Part shown: piece after piece, positions 23,429 to 34,907 of the stretch
Layout: every line of letters starts with the position of its first letter
Numbering within the stretch: position 1 is the stretch's first letter
Assembly: GCA_023374025.1 (NCBI GenBank)
Contig: SIJG01000042.1
Location: 930,001-994,000, forward strand
Source of the DNA: Heterodera schachtii
Lineage: Eukaryota > Nematoda > Chromadorea > Rhabditida > Heteroderidae
Direction of reading: 5' to 3'
Length of the DNA stretch: 64,000 bases
Made by a program: the position numbers and the translations under genes
The notes under the pieces: generated by a model
The model's input: only the letters and a program-made list of their open reading frames with translations
Database searches by the model: none
Told to the model about the DNA's origin: nothing

Positions 23429-24235
23429 TCACAACGAATCGAAGGAGTTCAACCCGTGCATTGACAAAACAATCAGCAGAAGAGCGACCATCGGAAAGAA
23501 AAGGAGCAGCAGAGAAAGTGCGGCCAATGCCCTGCGACGACGGGCGAATTCGCCGAAAGGGTCGGCGAAGATCAAAAGCGGAGGGGTGGCGAGGTGGGCG
23601 GGCTTCAGCACTGCACAAATTGGGTAATTAGTGCATGGCCAATCAATCACCTCTTTTGCCGGGGTTTCCCCTCGCTCACCGCCCGCAGTCCCATGGACCA
23701 AAAATGTCGGCGACAGCTCACAATCAGTCGCCCTCCCACTTCGAATTGCGCTCGCGTCGATGATGTACGTCGGAGTGCAATTGGCCAATTGCGGAATGTG
23801 CCCTGAGGGGGCGGCCGGGTGAGTGCCGGGCGGGTAAATGGCCGAGTAAATTGGGGGCGGCGACTGTTGCGCTGGGGGCATTTGCTGAGTGTTTCTGCTG
23901 GGATTTGGCAATGTCTCCGGCAGAGTAACATTGCCTTTTGCGGAATCTGTCGCCTCAATCTTCACGGAATCTGTCGCCTCAGTTGGTTGCTGTCTCTGCT
24001 GCTGTTGGCAGTGATAAATTCTTTCGGCAATTGCCACCGGCGGCACTGTCGCGGTCGGAGAAGTGCCCGAGGCGGGGGATTGTTCGGCGGACGACGAGGA
24101 GAGAATGGCATCCTCCGCGTGAGTGAGCACGTAACTCATCGGGTGGACGGGCGCCATGTTCAAACTGATCTCGTCGAATTGCAGCTGGTCCTCCGGCGAA
24201 GGAGAAAGCCTTTGCCCGTCGGTATTGGCACTCAT
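23429..24235 (-). CDS. Pro/Gln/Ser-rich protein with C-terminal membrane anchor
   Basis: The frame from the ATG of MSANTDGQRLSPSPEDQ is open for 268 codons. A 69-bp stretch at 23611-23679 has a GTGAGC donor, a CACTAATTACC branch-like site and a TGTGCAG acceptor. It is a multiple of three, so it may be an intron (245 residues when removed) or may be retained. Residues about 1-200 are low-complexity: a QQQQRQQP tract, duplicated TEATDSVKIEATDSAK, then Pro-rich PPAQQSPPPIYSAIYPP. Near the C-terminus Arg-rich RRRR precedes a single strong membrane helix (LAALSLLLLFFPMVALLLIVL), leaving about 10 lumenal residues, a tail-anchored or type II topology. No known domain is recognised. Upstream in-frame Met codons exist but lie in hydrophobic, UTR-like translation. 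Confidence 0.55.
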   Translation of the reverse strand: MSANTDGQRLSPSPEDQLQFDEISLNMAPVHPMSYVLTHAEDAILSSSSAEQSPASGTSPTATVPPVAIAERIYHCQQQQRQQPTEATDSVKIEATDSAKGNVTLPETLPNPSRNTQQMPPAQQSPPPIYSAIYPPGTHPAAPSGHIPQLANCTPTYIIDASAIRSGRATDCELSPTFLVHGTAGGERGETPAKEVIDWPCTNYPICAVLKPAHLATPPLLIFADPFGEFARRRRALAALSLLLLFFPMVALLLIVLSMHGLNSFDSL

Positions 24236-24883
24236 TTTTGGGGCGTCTGAGTGATTCTCTTTAATAAATGGATATAATAAGTGTTTGGAAAGATGCAACC
24301 AAATGGATTTTCGAAGATATAGAAATTGAATAGACAAACTTATGAGTGAAGGAAAAGCGAAGGCGAAAATTGGGGAAAAAGTGGGAAAATGGATGGTGGG
24401 GGGAGGGAAATGCCAACAAATGAATTTGGTGGCAAATGCCAACCAATTTTTGAGAGGAAATGCCAACCGATGAGGTAGGCATAGTGCCAACAGTGAATTC
24501 ATTCACTCACACCCATCGCAGTTGGCCTTAAACTATTCAAACCTTTTCATTTGTCTAAATTCATCCTCTATAACTTTGCGAATTCAGTCCATTTTTGTTT
24601 AATCAGCTTCGCCAAAAGATTTTGCTTAGCCAAAGCAGAAAAGATTAATGCATTGACTAAGCGAAAACGGCGAAGGATTTTGGAAGGCCAAATCAAACAA
24701 ATCGACCACCGTTTGTTAGTTTTTATTAAGGTTGGTGCGTCAATCGCATATTAAATTGAAATTTGACAGCCTTCAATTAGAAAAAGCCCTTTCCCAACAC
24801 TTTGCCCATTCAAAATTAATTTTAATTATAAATAATTTTTAGCAAATGAAAAAAAAGTGATGCAAATTGTGATGTTTATGAGG

Positions 24884-27292
24884 TTAAGAGCGATTGGCGA
24901 CCAATTTTGAATGTTGCGCGGGATGAAAAGACATTTGGGACTGACGATGACCAAATTCAGGCACAGTTTTGAAGCAGTAACACTCCAAAAGTTTGAGTGC
25001 TGTCGGCATAAGTTGCTTTTTCATTTGGGGACTGAATGTTTCGAATGAGTCAAAAGGCCAAACACAGAGAGAAAAGCACCTCCAAAAGATGTACATGTAG
25101 AAGAGGACGGCATGGTGAAGGTAATAGAGGAGGTAAGTGATGAAGAAGGCGAACTGCCACAAGTGCGTCTGCTGCACGTCGAACACGGCCTCGTAAAGGC
25201 GGAAGGCGTAGTTGGGCACATTCAGCAGCACAAAAGTGCTGAATAGAAGAACATTAAATAAAAGGCAAATTTACACTGCCCGGGGGAGTGAACGCCCTCA
25301 GGGCATTGGAAATGCTAAGGGATGCCCGAGAGTTGAAATGAGCTTTGGAAAGGGGGATTTGTTAGGCCGGTACCCAAATGTCCGCCCTCACTTAATAGCC
25401 CGCTTTTTGACCTTCCCTCGTCATTTGTCTCATTCGCATCATTTTCCCCAATTTTGTTATTTCTTTTATTTGCTCCATAAATATTGATTATTTGTTTGCC
25501 ACTCAACGGCATAACAGGGTTGAACTCTGCAATTGGTAATACCTGGTCACAATTAGCAGCGACCGACTCAATGTCAAGTCGGACGATTTCAATTTGCCAC
25601 CATTGGCCGAACGCGTCGCACCGGCGGTGTTTGTGGAGACGACCGTTTGGGTGGGCTGAGTGGTCGAAGAGCTGAATTGCTGCTGCTTTTTGGCGGTGGT
25701 CGTTTCCTCCTGAAAGAACAAAAGTGCAAATAAAAGGCAGAACAATGACCGTGTTTTTGACTTCGTCCTGTTCGGGCACTCGCAGAAAACGGACGCGGAG
25801 AACGCCCGAAGAATACACTTTCATACATTGGTGGTAACGGTAAATGGATATGGAGTTGACCACCATAATGAGCAGGGAAGGGATGACCTTCAGCAGCAGG
25901 GGGAGAAAGTGCGACTGCCGGGGGGGGGGGGGGTACAGTACCCGGGACTTACCGTACACAGAATGGTGTCCATCATCAGGAAAAAGATGTGCAACTGTTT
26001 GAGGTCGTAACTGAAAGAGGAGAGCGACCGACATTCGCTTTGGCTGCCCGCGCCCACCCCTGAATAGCCGGGTTTATCCCGCAGTAAAGACTTCCATCCG
26101 TTTCGGTGGCCTCCAAACCGGCGAAAACCAAACACCAGCCGTAGAGAGTGGAGCTGAGAAAGTGCTGACCACCAAACAGAGAACGAACGGGTAAGACCTG
26201 AACAGCACAGTGCCGACGACGAGGTTACGAGCGAAACGTTTGCTGCAAATGCGGCGGCGAATGCCCGGCCTAAAGAGAAAATCAAATGAGAAAATTCAGT
26301 GAATGGGGGATTTAAAGGGGGGGGGGGCACCTGAAAAGGACGATGGCACGGTCACAAGACACCCAGGAGATCATCCAAACCTAAGCGAGGCCAATAATCG
26401 GTGGTTAAATGGGGGGAGCGCATACGCAAATGAAATCGCACGAATGGGCCATAAAAGTGAGGATTTTGCAGCCGACTTCGGAGTCGGAGTACAAAGGGAC
26501 GCCGAAGGAAGTGTCGAGCCAAGTGATCAGCACAGTGGCGAGGAACAAACAGCCGCAAACGGACAGAGTGCACAGGTAAACGTTGGAAGTGAGCCGACGC
26601 AGCCAATAATTGGTCCTGGGGTTAATTGGCACAATGCGACGATCTTTGGCATTTCACTCTCAACTCATTGAAATCTCAAATTTTAATCGGCATCGGCACA
26701 CAACAATTCCTTTTTTTTGTCAAATAATCCAAAAATTAAAAGGCATTGAATTAGTCGTCAGTGAATTACTTAAGAAAAGCAACTGTTCCCAATGCTTTTT
26801 CGATCTATTAAACAAGCCTCCGACCCTAAAGGTGGTCCTTTTCATTGACAAGGAGGGAAAAAAGCGGATCAATGAGACTGATCGGTACCTGATCAGTAGA
26901 AGTGCCATGCAATTGCCAATGATGCCAACCAAACAAAAAATAGGAATGAAATGGCGGGCATAATAGCGAAGGTTCAAAAACAGAGGCTGCTGCTCGTTGT
27001 GTTGTTGGAAGTGGTGGAGAAGGCCTTGGTCGGGTTCTTCATCAGTCCGTTCGGAGGGAATGGACGGCGAAGCGATCAGAGAGGGGGAGGACGGGGCAAA
27101 AGCGGCGATCAGAGAGGGGGAGGACGGGCCAAAAGCGGCGATCAGAGAGGGGGAGGACGGGGCAAAAGCCGTGATCAGAGAGGGGGAGGACGGGGCAAAA
27201 GCCGTGATCAGAGAGGGGGAGGACGGGGCAAAAGCCGTGATCAGAGAGGGGGAGGACGGGGCAAAAGCGGAGACGATAATGGACAAAGCCAT
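24884..27292 (-). CDS. Rhodopsin-like G-protein-coupled receptor (peptide-receptor type)
   Basis: This multi-exon receptor encodes seven membrane segments. Exon 1 (27292-26889) has a repeat-built N-terminus, then TM1 with the GN motif (CLVGIIGNCMALLLI). Exon 2 (26615-26426) covers TM2, the conserved Cys before TM3 (EVGCKILTF) and the start of TM3. Exon 3 (26380-26331) gives SCDRAIVLF, the DRY-equivalent with a DR core. Exon 4 (from 26269) gives TM4 (LVVGTVLFRSYPFVLCLVV). Later exons carry FFLMMDTILCT, TM5 (LLLKVIPSLLIMVVNSISIY), and TM6-TM7 with a basic C-tail (FVLLNVPNYAFRLYEAVF, then LLYYLHHAVLFYMYIF; stop at 24884). The TM6-loop-TM7 pattern resembles nematode neuropeptide receptors such as the myosuppressin/DMSR group, but TM7 lacks a clear NPxxY. 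The ligand is unknown, and exon joins between TM4 and TM6 are not all settled. Confidence 0.8.
27074..27271. repeat. 33-bp minisatellite, six units, coding in the GPCR gene
   Basis: Units start with GATCAGAGAGGGGGAGGACG at about 27074, 27107, 27140, 27173, 27206 and 27239. Read on the minus strand they encode an 11-residue repeat (AFAPSSPSLIT/A). The units differ mainly at their last few bases, which indicates recent expansion. Confidence 0.85.
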
Positions 27293-28682
27293 GGGACGAA
27301 GAGTGGCAGACGGACGGCGACCGATTGACTGATAAAAGGCGCAGGACGGTCAATGGCACAAAATTGGGCAAAAATAAATGACAGAAAAATTTTGGATTTG
27401 TGGACAATATTGTTATGTGTTCGAAAACAATTTCATTTGCAATTTTTTCATTTATTTGTTGGCTCAGCAGGCGAAGAAACAAAAAGAGCGGAGGGGGGGG
27501 GGGGAGAGAATGGCGGAAAAGAAAGCAATTAGGGGGAGAGGGGAGGGAATGGAAGTTGGGCGGAAAGCAATAAAATGGCGGAATAATAATTTTAGAATGC
27601 CTTTGTCCGTCTCTTCCTTATGCCAATACACTTGGCCGTTTTCCATTGGCCTTTTCCCCTTCATTTTTCAACTGACCCCAAGGGGAATAGTTACTGGAGG
27701 GGTGTTTTGGGAATGGATGGAGGAAGAAACGGGCGAATTGTGGTGAGGGAATGGGGAAAGGGTGGGGGAGGAGAGGAGGGGAAGGGGAGAGGAAGGGGTG
27801 GGGGCTGAGGGGGTGTTGGCACGGCACGAGCGGGGGGGGGGAGGCAAAAGAGAGCTATTGAGCGGATTGTCCTCCGCTCATCCCATCCTTTGGGCATCTT
27901 CCCATGTTGCACGCCACACATTCATCCGATGAAAACGAACAATTGAATTATGCGGAAAGGGAAAAAACGGCACACTCATTGCCAATGCTTTTCCAATTGA
28001 CAGAAAACGGGAAAAGTGAAAATGCGAACAAAGTGAGGGGGGGGGGGCATTTGAGGGGGGGGGGGGGGGGGGGGGGGGGCGATGCTCCGCCGTCGATCCG
28101 TCGCCGCTCTTTCGTCCGTCTGTCAATTCGTTTCTCGCAAATTCCTTTCCCACTCATTCCACAGCTGTTGCTTCTTTTTGCCATTTCTTCTTTATGTTTT
28201 CATTTCATTCGACTGAAGTCATTCAAAGCCACGGCACCAATTAATTATAAACCTAATTTGGAAAATTGCGTTAAATTTCCATAAACGGACAGACAATGGC
28301 ATTGCCCCCAAAGGCATTTTGTCTCCTCGTCATCCCTCCCCTCCCCCCTCAAAAAGTAAATTCGTTTTCCTATTTCCTCTTGGCTGGTCAACCGAAAGAG
28401 AAAACAATCGGGGGGAGGCCAAAGCAAAAATTTGATGATTGATGGCGGTGCCATTGTTAATGGAAAAGGAAAAGAGGAAATTAAATCAAACGAACAATTA
28501 AAGTAGTGAAGAGAAAGAATGAAAGCTTAAAAGCCATTGGATGATGGAGAAGGGGAGAAAAAGAGAAGAAGAACAAATTATGACTAATTGGCCAAAAAAG
28601 GATGGGAATTAGGGAGGAAATTAGAAAGAAGAAAGGGAGAAAGGTGATGACGACAAATGGCATAGGCATGGAAGAAAATGGG
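27293..28682. other. G-tract-rich intergenic DNA
   Basis: I see no gene. Long G runs occur at about 27497, 27831, 28037 and 28056-28079 (24 G). Short open frames here are Ser/Pro/Arg translations of purine- or pyrimidine-rich DNA. Confidence 0.5.
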
Positions 28683-28791
28683 GAGAGAGAGGGTGGAGAG
28701 AGAAAGAGAGAGAGAGAGAGCAAGAGGGGTGAGAGAGAGAGAGAAGAGAGAGAGAAAGAGAGAGAGAGAGCAAAGAGAGAGAGAGCAAGAG

Positions 28792-28890
<99 letters not shown>

Positions 28891-28905
28891 AAGAGAGGAG
28901 AGCAA
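28683..28905. repeat. (GA)n microsatellite
   Basis: A tract of over 200 bp of GA dinucleotides, interrupted by AAGA and GCAAGAGGGGTGA units. The open frames in all phases (Arg/Glu or Ser/Leu strings) are artefacts. Confidence 0.95.
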
Positions 28906-29186
28906 AGAGAGAGCAATTGAGCAATTCACTAAGTCCAACGAAGGCGTAACGAAAATTGAGCATCAATTAGCTTACATTCTTCCAAGAGTCCATCGCATTT
29001 TCACTTCCTAGTTAAAAATGGTTATAAATGGTGGATATTCGAGGGGGGGGGGGAATTGGGACCCCCGGGGATTGGGAGCCTTAAAATGCGACACCTGAAA
29101 ATAGACAGAGGGAAAATAGGGCACCGAATTCATTTTAAAAATATATTTATTTACAACAAGAAAATCTATTGGCCTATTCTAATAAA

Positions 29187-29864
29187 TAGGGCTATAAATT
29201 ATATGCTTTTGCATATTTTTTCTGCGCATATGCTATGAAGAAAGGGGCTCAAAAATAGAATTTCTACGTTAAAATTTTTTGATTTAGTGAAGGTTTTTAG
29301 TGCATATAAACGCATATTTTGGTGGTTTCGAGAATAAATGCATATTTGCCATTTTTGCGTTTTTAGAGCATATTTAGGTCATTTTTGGCAAATTTTCATA
29401 AGAAAAATGCAATAAAAAATGAAAAATACACCCCCTAAAGATCGACTTTTTTGGAAATTAAAAAAATACACCCTTGAAAATCGAAAAATTTTGAATTTTT
29501 ATAAGAACTTTTGAAAAAAAAAATTTAGATGCAAAAGATACAAAAAAAGTAATTTTGTTTGAGCATAAAATAAAAATTAAAAAAATTTCAAAATTGCATA
29601 TATAAATTTTGAAATTCAATATTTTTTGCAATGTCTAAAAAAAGTTTCTTTGTCATTGTTCTGAAGTTTTTAAAGTCAATTCAGAATTTTTACACAATTT
29701 TTGGCATTTTTTTTGAGGGTTAAAAGCCATTTTTGGCAGTTTTTAAGGCATATTTTAGTGCATATTTGGGCATTTTTTCGTGTTTTAGGGCATATTTAAG
29801 GGATTTTTAGTGCATATTTTATACGCATATTTGGCATTTTTAGTGCATATAATTTATAGCCCTA
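29187..29864. mobile_element. hAT-like MITE with 8-bp target duplication CTAATAAA
   Basis: The 20-bp inverted ends TAGGGCTATAAATTATATGC and GCATATAATTTATAGCCCTA are perfect. The flanking direct repeats CTAATAAA (29179-29186 and 29865-29872) are an 8-bp target duplication, as made by hAT transposases. The 678-bp interior is AT-rich with many GCATATTTT words and no transposase frame. Confidence 0.88.
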
Positions 29865-30629
29865 CTAATAAATTATAAATATTTAATTAAAAGAATTATG
29901 AGTGAAATTAAATTGGCTAAATATTAAATTTTTATTGCCAATTGAGTTGGAAACCCTGACGGAATTTAATGAAAAAATTTTCACTATTTAAGACGAATTC
30001 AATAAACACGAGGGAAAGCGAAAGAAATTTTAATAATTGAAAATTATTTGGCGGGAAAGCCTTTGGGGGAAAGAAAGGATTAAGCAAATTGCAAATGAAT
30101 GAAAAAGGGAAAAAGAAAATGGGAAGGACCAAAGGATTCATTCCCTTTTTGAGATGGCACAGAAAGAATAAAATAATTCATCGGATCAAAGCCCCGAGGG
30201 TCTTTTCTTTTGAGGGAATGCCGAAGAGTCGCGGCCGAGTCGAGAAAAGTTTCGGAGGTTTTGGGTCCGTTTTTAAATATTTCTTTAACAATTAATTATT
30301 AATTTCCATATTTTCGCACCGCCGGACCCTTAGAATAAAATTATTCATTTTCTTCTCAGCCAAATGCCAAAAAAGGCAGAGCTGAGCCAAAGAAGCTAAA
30401 TTTTTGAAATTGTTTTAAATTTTCCTATTTCGTCTTTCCCTTTGATTTCTTTTGCCTAAATTCCCAAATTTCCAACTCTTTTTTTTGGGTGTAACCTTTA
30501 AACTTTCACCATTTTTCTTTCTTTTGCTTCCAATTCCGAAGAATTCAGTAGAAATATCTCTTCTTAATAAATCTTTTTAAAAGCAATTTGAATGTGATGA
30601 GAAGACAATCCATCAGCTGACAAATGAAG

Positions 30630-31050
30630 TCACTTTTTCCCGTATCCACCACAACCGCCACCGTATCCTCCGCCACCGTATCCTCCACCACCGTAGCCTC
30701 CGCCGTATCCTCCGCCACCGTATCCTCCACCGCCGTACGAAACTGCACATGTTCTACACGTTGTCACCGTGCTAACACAGCACGTCTGTTGGTAGCAGCA
30801 TCTGACATCAAAGGAAAGAATTGAAATGATCGAGTGAATGAGAGGGAAGGGGGGGAGGCCGTAATGAGGCGATTAATGTAATTAATTGTGTGTCCTAATG
30901 GAGCGAATTGCTCTCATCGGCAGCTCACCCGCCACATCCGCCGCAACCGCCGCAGCAACCGCCGCCGCCACCACCCAAAAGAAAGGCGGAGGAAAAGGAA
31001 ATGGAGGAAAGGAGGAGCAGAGAACAGAGCAAAAAGAAAAAGCAACGCAT
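30630..31050 (-). CDS. Gly/Tyr- and Cys-rich secreted peptide
   Basis: The predicted precursor has 97 residues in two exons, 31050-30929 and 30801-30630, joined in phase 2 across a 127-bp intron (GTGAGC...TGTCAG). Residues 1-22 are a textbook signal peptide (MRCFFFLLCSLLLLSSISF). The mature part starts with GGGGGGCCGGCGGCGG, then a Cys-rich centre (CCYQQTCCVSTVTTCRTC), then (GGGGY)n-type repeats ending GYGKK. Nematode peptides of this composition include the caenacin-like antimicrobial peptides and cuticle or gland Gly-rich proteins, and the Cys-rich middle adds disulphide potential. The function is not determined. The frame works only with the intron removed, which supports the model. No orthologue is named. 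Confidence 0.75.
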
Positions 31051-32190
31051 CGGAACGATATGAATGGAAAGAAGGCAATGAAGCAACTTTATAATGGGGC
31101 AGCGGGAAAACGAAACGCTTTTATATGAACGCAAAGCCAAAGGCGGAAACTAAAAAAGAGAAAAGCGAAGAAAGGGAGGATAAAAGGGAGAGAAGGAAGC
31201 GGAAAAAAGTAGGGAGAATGAGGGAGAGAAAGAGGGGGAATGGGGCAAAGAAAGAGAGGAGGGGAGGGGAGAGAAAGGCATGGGAACAGTCGGAGAGAAA
31301 AGGGGGAACAACGGAAGAAAAGGAGAGGAGCGGAGGGGAGAGAAAGGCATGGGAACAGTCAGTCGGTCATTCTCCGCCTTCCGTTAGGATCACAGCCCCA
31401 AAAAGCTTCGACTGATCCGGTAATTTGGTGGTGCTATTCACAGCAACAACAATGGAACGTACTCAATTCATGAAAAGGAGGCTTAGTTAGCATCGCCTTC
31501 GAATGCCGCGACCGGTCGGCCCTTTGGTCCTTTCCTTCCGTCCAATTCCCCAAAAGGAAATGAGGAGAAAAAGCGAAGAAAATAAAAAAAGTTTTCAAAA
31601 ACATGACAAAAATTCCCAAGTTTTTGGGGGTCGCTGATCACAATCCAACATCCATTTCGACAAATTCCGAATCCCGGACCCGAATTCAAAATAAAATTTT
31701 CAAATTTCACATTTTTGATTTAAAATGGTTTAATAATTTTTTAAAGTATTTATGACTTTAAGTTCTCTTCCTTGTATGTACCGTATTCGGGTCCGGGGTT
31801 CGGAGTTGGTCGAAATGGATGTTGGATTGTGACCTAAGGCGGCGGGGGGGGGGGGGAGCGGGTACTTCGGCCCCAACCGAAGACACAAAAGTCACTACAC
31901 AGACAAAGCAAAGCAAATGCGCATTTGCCAACTGATGCCAATTAATCGCCGTTTCGATTCATAAAGATTTAAACAAAATACTAAACACAGAGTGCGGAAA
32001 AATTCGGTTACTTTTTTAAAACTGATTTTTTCGTGTGATCATTATTTGAAAATAAATTTTTGAAATAAATATAAGCAAATGATAGTAATTAAACATAAAA
32101 TCACAACAAAAGCTCGAAATTTCCCCCATTTGCTGAGATACAAGCACCCAAGCGCTTCCGAAAAATGACAGTAATGGTTGCACCCAATTT
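31051..32190. other. Repeat-rich intergenic DNA
   Basis: Purine-rich low-complexity DNA at 31150-31360 includes two direct copies of GAGAAAGGCATGGGAACAGT. A 215-bp inverted-repeat element is listed separately, and a G run lies at about 31843. No gene was found. Confidence 0.5.
31622..31835. mobile_element. Short family C-related MITE
   Basis: The left end GGGTCGCTGATCACAATCC, followed by AACATCCATTTCGACAAATT, is inverted at the right end (GGTCGAAATGGATGTTGGAT). The arms are about 60 bp and enclose about 90 bp of AT-rich DNA. They share the motif of the elements at 12827-13421 and 49469-49660. Confidence 0.7.
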
Positions 32191-32451
32191 ATGCCATTTT
32201 TAACGATGCCTATTATTACCATAAATGGCATTTTTGACAAGCTAAAAGCGGCGATTAATCAGGTAACTATGCGATAATAATTCCACAAATTTCAAAATTT
32301 GGCGTCATTGTTAAGTACCATAACCAAAATTGGATCTCGCCCGCGTACGAGCCACCAGCGGTTGGTTTAAGGGGGACACGGGAGCAAAAGCATCACTAAT
32401 CTTTTGTTTTTGCAGCAGGAGAAGTCCCCGGAACAGAGCGCCTACATGTGA
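32191..32451 (+). CDS. Weak candidate exons of a small protein
   Basis: A 24-codon frame (32191-32262, MPFLTMPIITINGIFDKLKA) ends at a good donor (CAG/GTAACT). A last exon (32416-32451, QEKSPEQSAYM then TGA) follows a good acceptor (TTTTTGCAG). A 3' region with AATAAA near 32633 follows. The segment between could add a short exon (INGIFDK... to ISPAYEPPA), but I cannot fix it. No family is recognised. The donor, acceptor and polyadenylation signal are the only support, so this could be chance. Confidence 0.25.
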
Positions 32452-32639
32452 GAAGATGCAACAACGACCGGCGGATGGATGGACGAAACCTGAAGAGCGA
32501 GCGACCTGTCAGAAGATGCAAAGATAAAGAAGATGTCTCATGATCGTGATCTGTATTTATTGATGTATTGTACATTTGTATGCATATATCATTTGCTGTG
32601 TATTATCACTTTATTTCCATCTGTGTTCCGAAATAAATT

Positions 32640-34907
32640 GAATTGATGGTCATTAAGCGTGTGTCAATTTATTAACTGAAATTTGGTCCTCTCCCTCCCT
32701 CCCTCCCTCTCTCTGTTTGACGTAGACATTTGGATGGCATGAAGTTTTTTGGCGTTTAAGCATTCGTCCCCAATTTCTCAGCGATAAAAGTCGTGGAGAC
32801 TTTCGCTGTTTTCAAAGTTTCTTAGTTTTTAAATCGAAGGCAATACACGAGAAGATTTTGTTTTTCAATTTATTTTATTTATGATTTTGACGCACATCTT
32901 TTTGATACGCTATGAATGCTTTTTCGATGTTTCAGCTGCTTTCGATGGGGCGTAAGCGGCGGGGGACGGCGCCGGGGGGGGGGGGGGGGGCGTCAATCGG
33001 TCGGTCGGTGGTATTTCCCCAAGCGGCGCTCATGATTGTTGTTGGGATGCGACCCCAATTTCCCTTCGAAGAGGGTTAAGGTCGCTTTTCTTTTTCCGAT
33101 TTCGTACCCATCCCCCCCCCCCCTCTCTCCCTCCGTGATTTGCCCCCTATTTCCCTCCATGCCCTCTTTTCCCACTCCCCTTCCATGATTTGCACTCCCC
33201 CCCCCCCTCCCTCCCCTCTTATTAGCCCCTCTTTTCCTCCCCACCCCTTTTTCCATTCGCCTCCCCCTCGGCCAACTTGGCCCCCTTTTCCCGAGTTCTG
33301 ATCAGCAAATCCCTCCATCCCTTTCTTCGCTTTTCCTATGTCCTTTTGCCCTTTTCTCCCACACGCCATTTCCTTCTGCTTCTGCTGGATTTATTAAAAT
33401 GATTCTTTTTGAATGAGCTTGAACTAATTGTAAACTCACAAATCAATATCAATTTAATAATTTTTCGTTTTTTTTTTAAATTTTAGCCAATGTAAGCCCA
33501 AAATGCGCCTTCGCTTCGCTTCGTCCTCCCAATGCCTGGCTCTGTGCCTTCTTTTCCGATTTGTCTCCCTAACCGTCTCTCCCCGTCCTCTCTCTCCTCC
33601 GATTTCTCTGTCCAATGTCTCTTCAAAGTTCGTTCTTTCTTTCTTTCGTTCGTTTTGTCCGTCGTCCCTTTGTCCGCCCTCCCCGCATTCGTTCTTCTTC
33701 AGGCAAAATGTCAAGAACGGGAGGGAGGGGCACGGGCCGACCCATCCCCCGGGGGCCGTAACAAATAAATAATTTTAAAATGGAAAAACACTCATGTCAA
33801 CATTTAAAAATTGTGATTTTTAAAATATTAACGTTTAAATTAATGAAAATATTAAGTGTAAATTGGTAGCCAAGATTTTTCTATTGTAACCCGGGCCCGT
33901 CCACCAAATCCAGGCCCGGTGCACAAGCCATTATTCATCCTTGCCATCGGGTAATCATCTAATTGATTTGCGTTGCTTTTCAGCCCCGTCCATCGCCTGG
34001 CGCCGCCCCCCTTTCTCCGGCGATGGACCCTCCGCCGCCAAACTTTTTTCCTCAATTCGTCCTCCTCTTTGTCTCTTCCTCCTCCCCTCGCTTCTTCTTC
34101 CTGCTGTCCACTCTTTTTCCATGTTTCCTCTTCCGTCATTTCCTCTTCCTCCCCCATTTCGTCGCGTCCTTTCATTGGCACGGGTCGTCTCAGCAAATGG
34201 GATAATATTGGCAGAAAAATCGACTTTGTTGGCGGCGTTCTGCTGCTGTTTGTGTTGAATCTTCTGTTGCTCAGCTTCACCCTCTGATCACTCAATGCCT
34301 TTTCAGTCTTTCATTGTTTTATGCTTTATTTTTTAATTTGCCAAAATTAATTTTAGGTTCTGTTCATTTTTTTCTCTACATTTGCTGATTCGTGCGAAAA
34401 AATCTTTTCCAAAATAATAATAATAATATAATGAAATTTTACGCTTAAATTGGTTTTTTCTTGCCACTGAAAGTCGGCAAAAATACACCCGAAGAATGTA
34501 AAAGAGAGGGTCCTAGCGAAAAATTAGTGACGGAAATTGGGGGGAGGTCGGGGGGGGGGGGGAGTCGTGTCGTTTTGGCGCCACTCTGAGTTTTGACTAA
34601 CTTTTTTCTTTGTCAAATCTTTTCTTAATTTTAAAACAGCCTAAAAAGCACAAGGTTAATAAATTTGAATAGGAATCTGATTGTTTTCCTTCCTCCACTT
34701 CACTTCCCAAATGATTGGCCCTTTTTGATTCTTTCGTTTTGTTGGTCTCTTTTTTTACATATTTCCAAAAAAATTCTTTTCATTGAATAAAATGATTAAA
34801 ATGAGCATAAAATAATAATTGGGCACATGGCAAACAATGAATTGGGACACAATTCATTTGGCACATTTTTTACACATATTTTTCCATTTGCCAATCACCG
34901 GCGCCTT
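32640..34907. other. Low-complexity intergenic DNA
   Basis: Contains G/C runs near 32971, 33112, 33198 and 34550 and pyrimidine-rich stretches at 33200-33360 and 33560-33680. No splice-consistent gene is seen. The open frames at 33.5-34.3 kb on both strands are Ser/Pro/Leu or Arg/Glu-rich. Confidence 0.45.

Noticed and set aside
26951..27332. Plus-strand Gly/Arg-rich repeat protein (RGGGRGKS)n
   Set aside because: This is the opposite strand of the minisatellite inside the GPCR exon; the GPCR frame continues into a convincing TM1.
28584..28966. Long open frames of Ser/Leu or Arg/Glu over the GA microsatellite
   Set aside because: They are open in several frames of both strands only because of the dinucleotide composition; no splice sites or family similarity.
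33852..34295. 147-codon minus frame rich in Glu/Arg
   Set aside because: It is the complement of a pyrimidine-rich tract and has no splice or family support.
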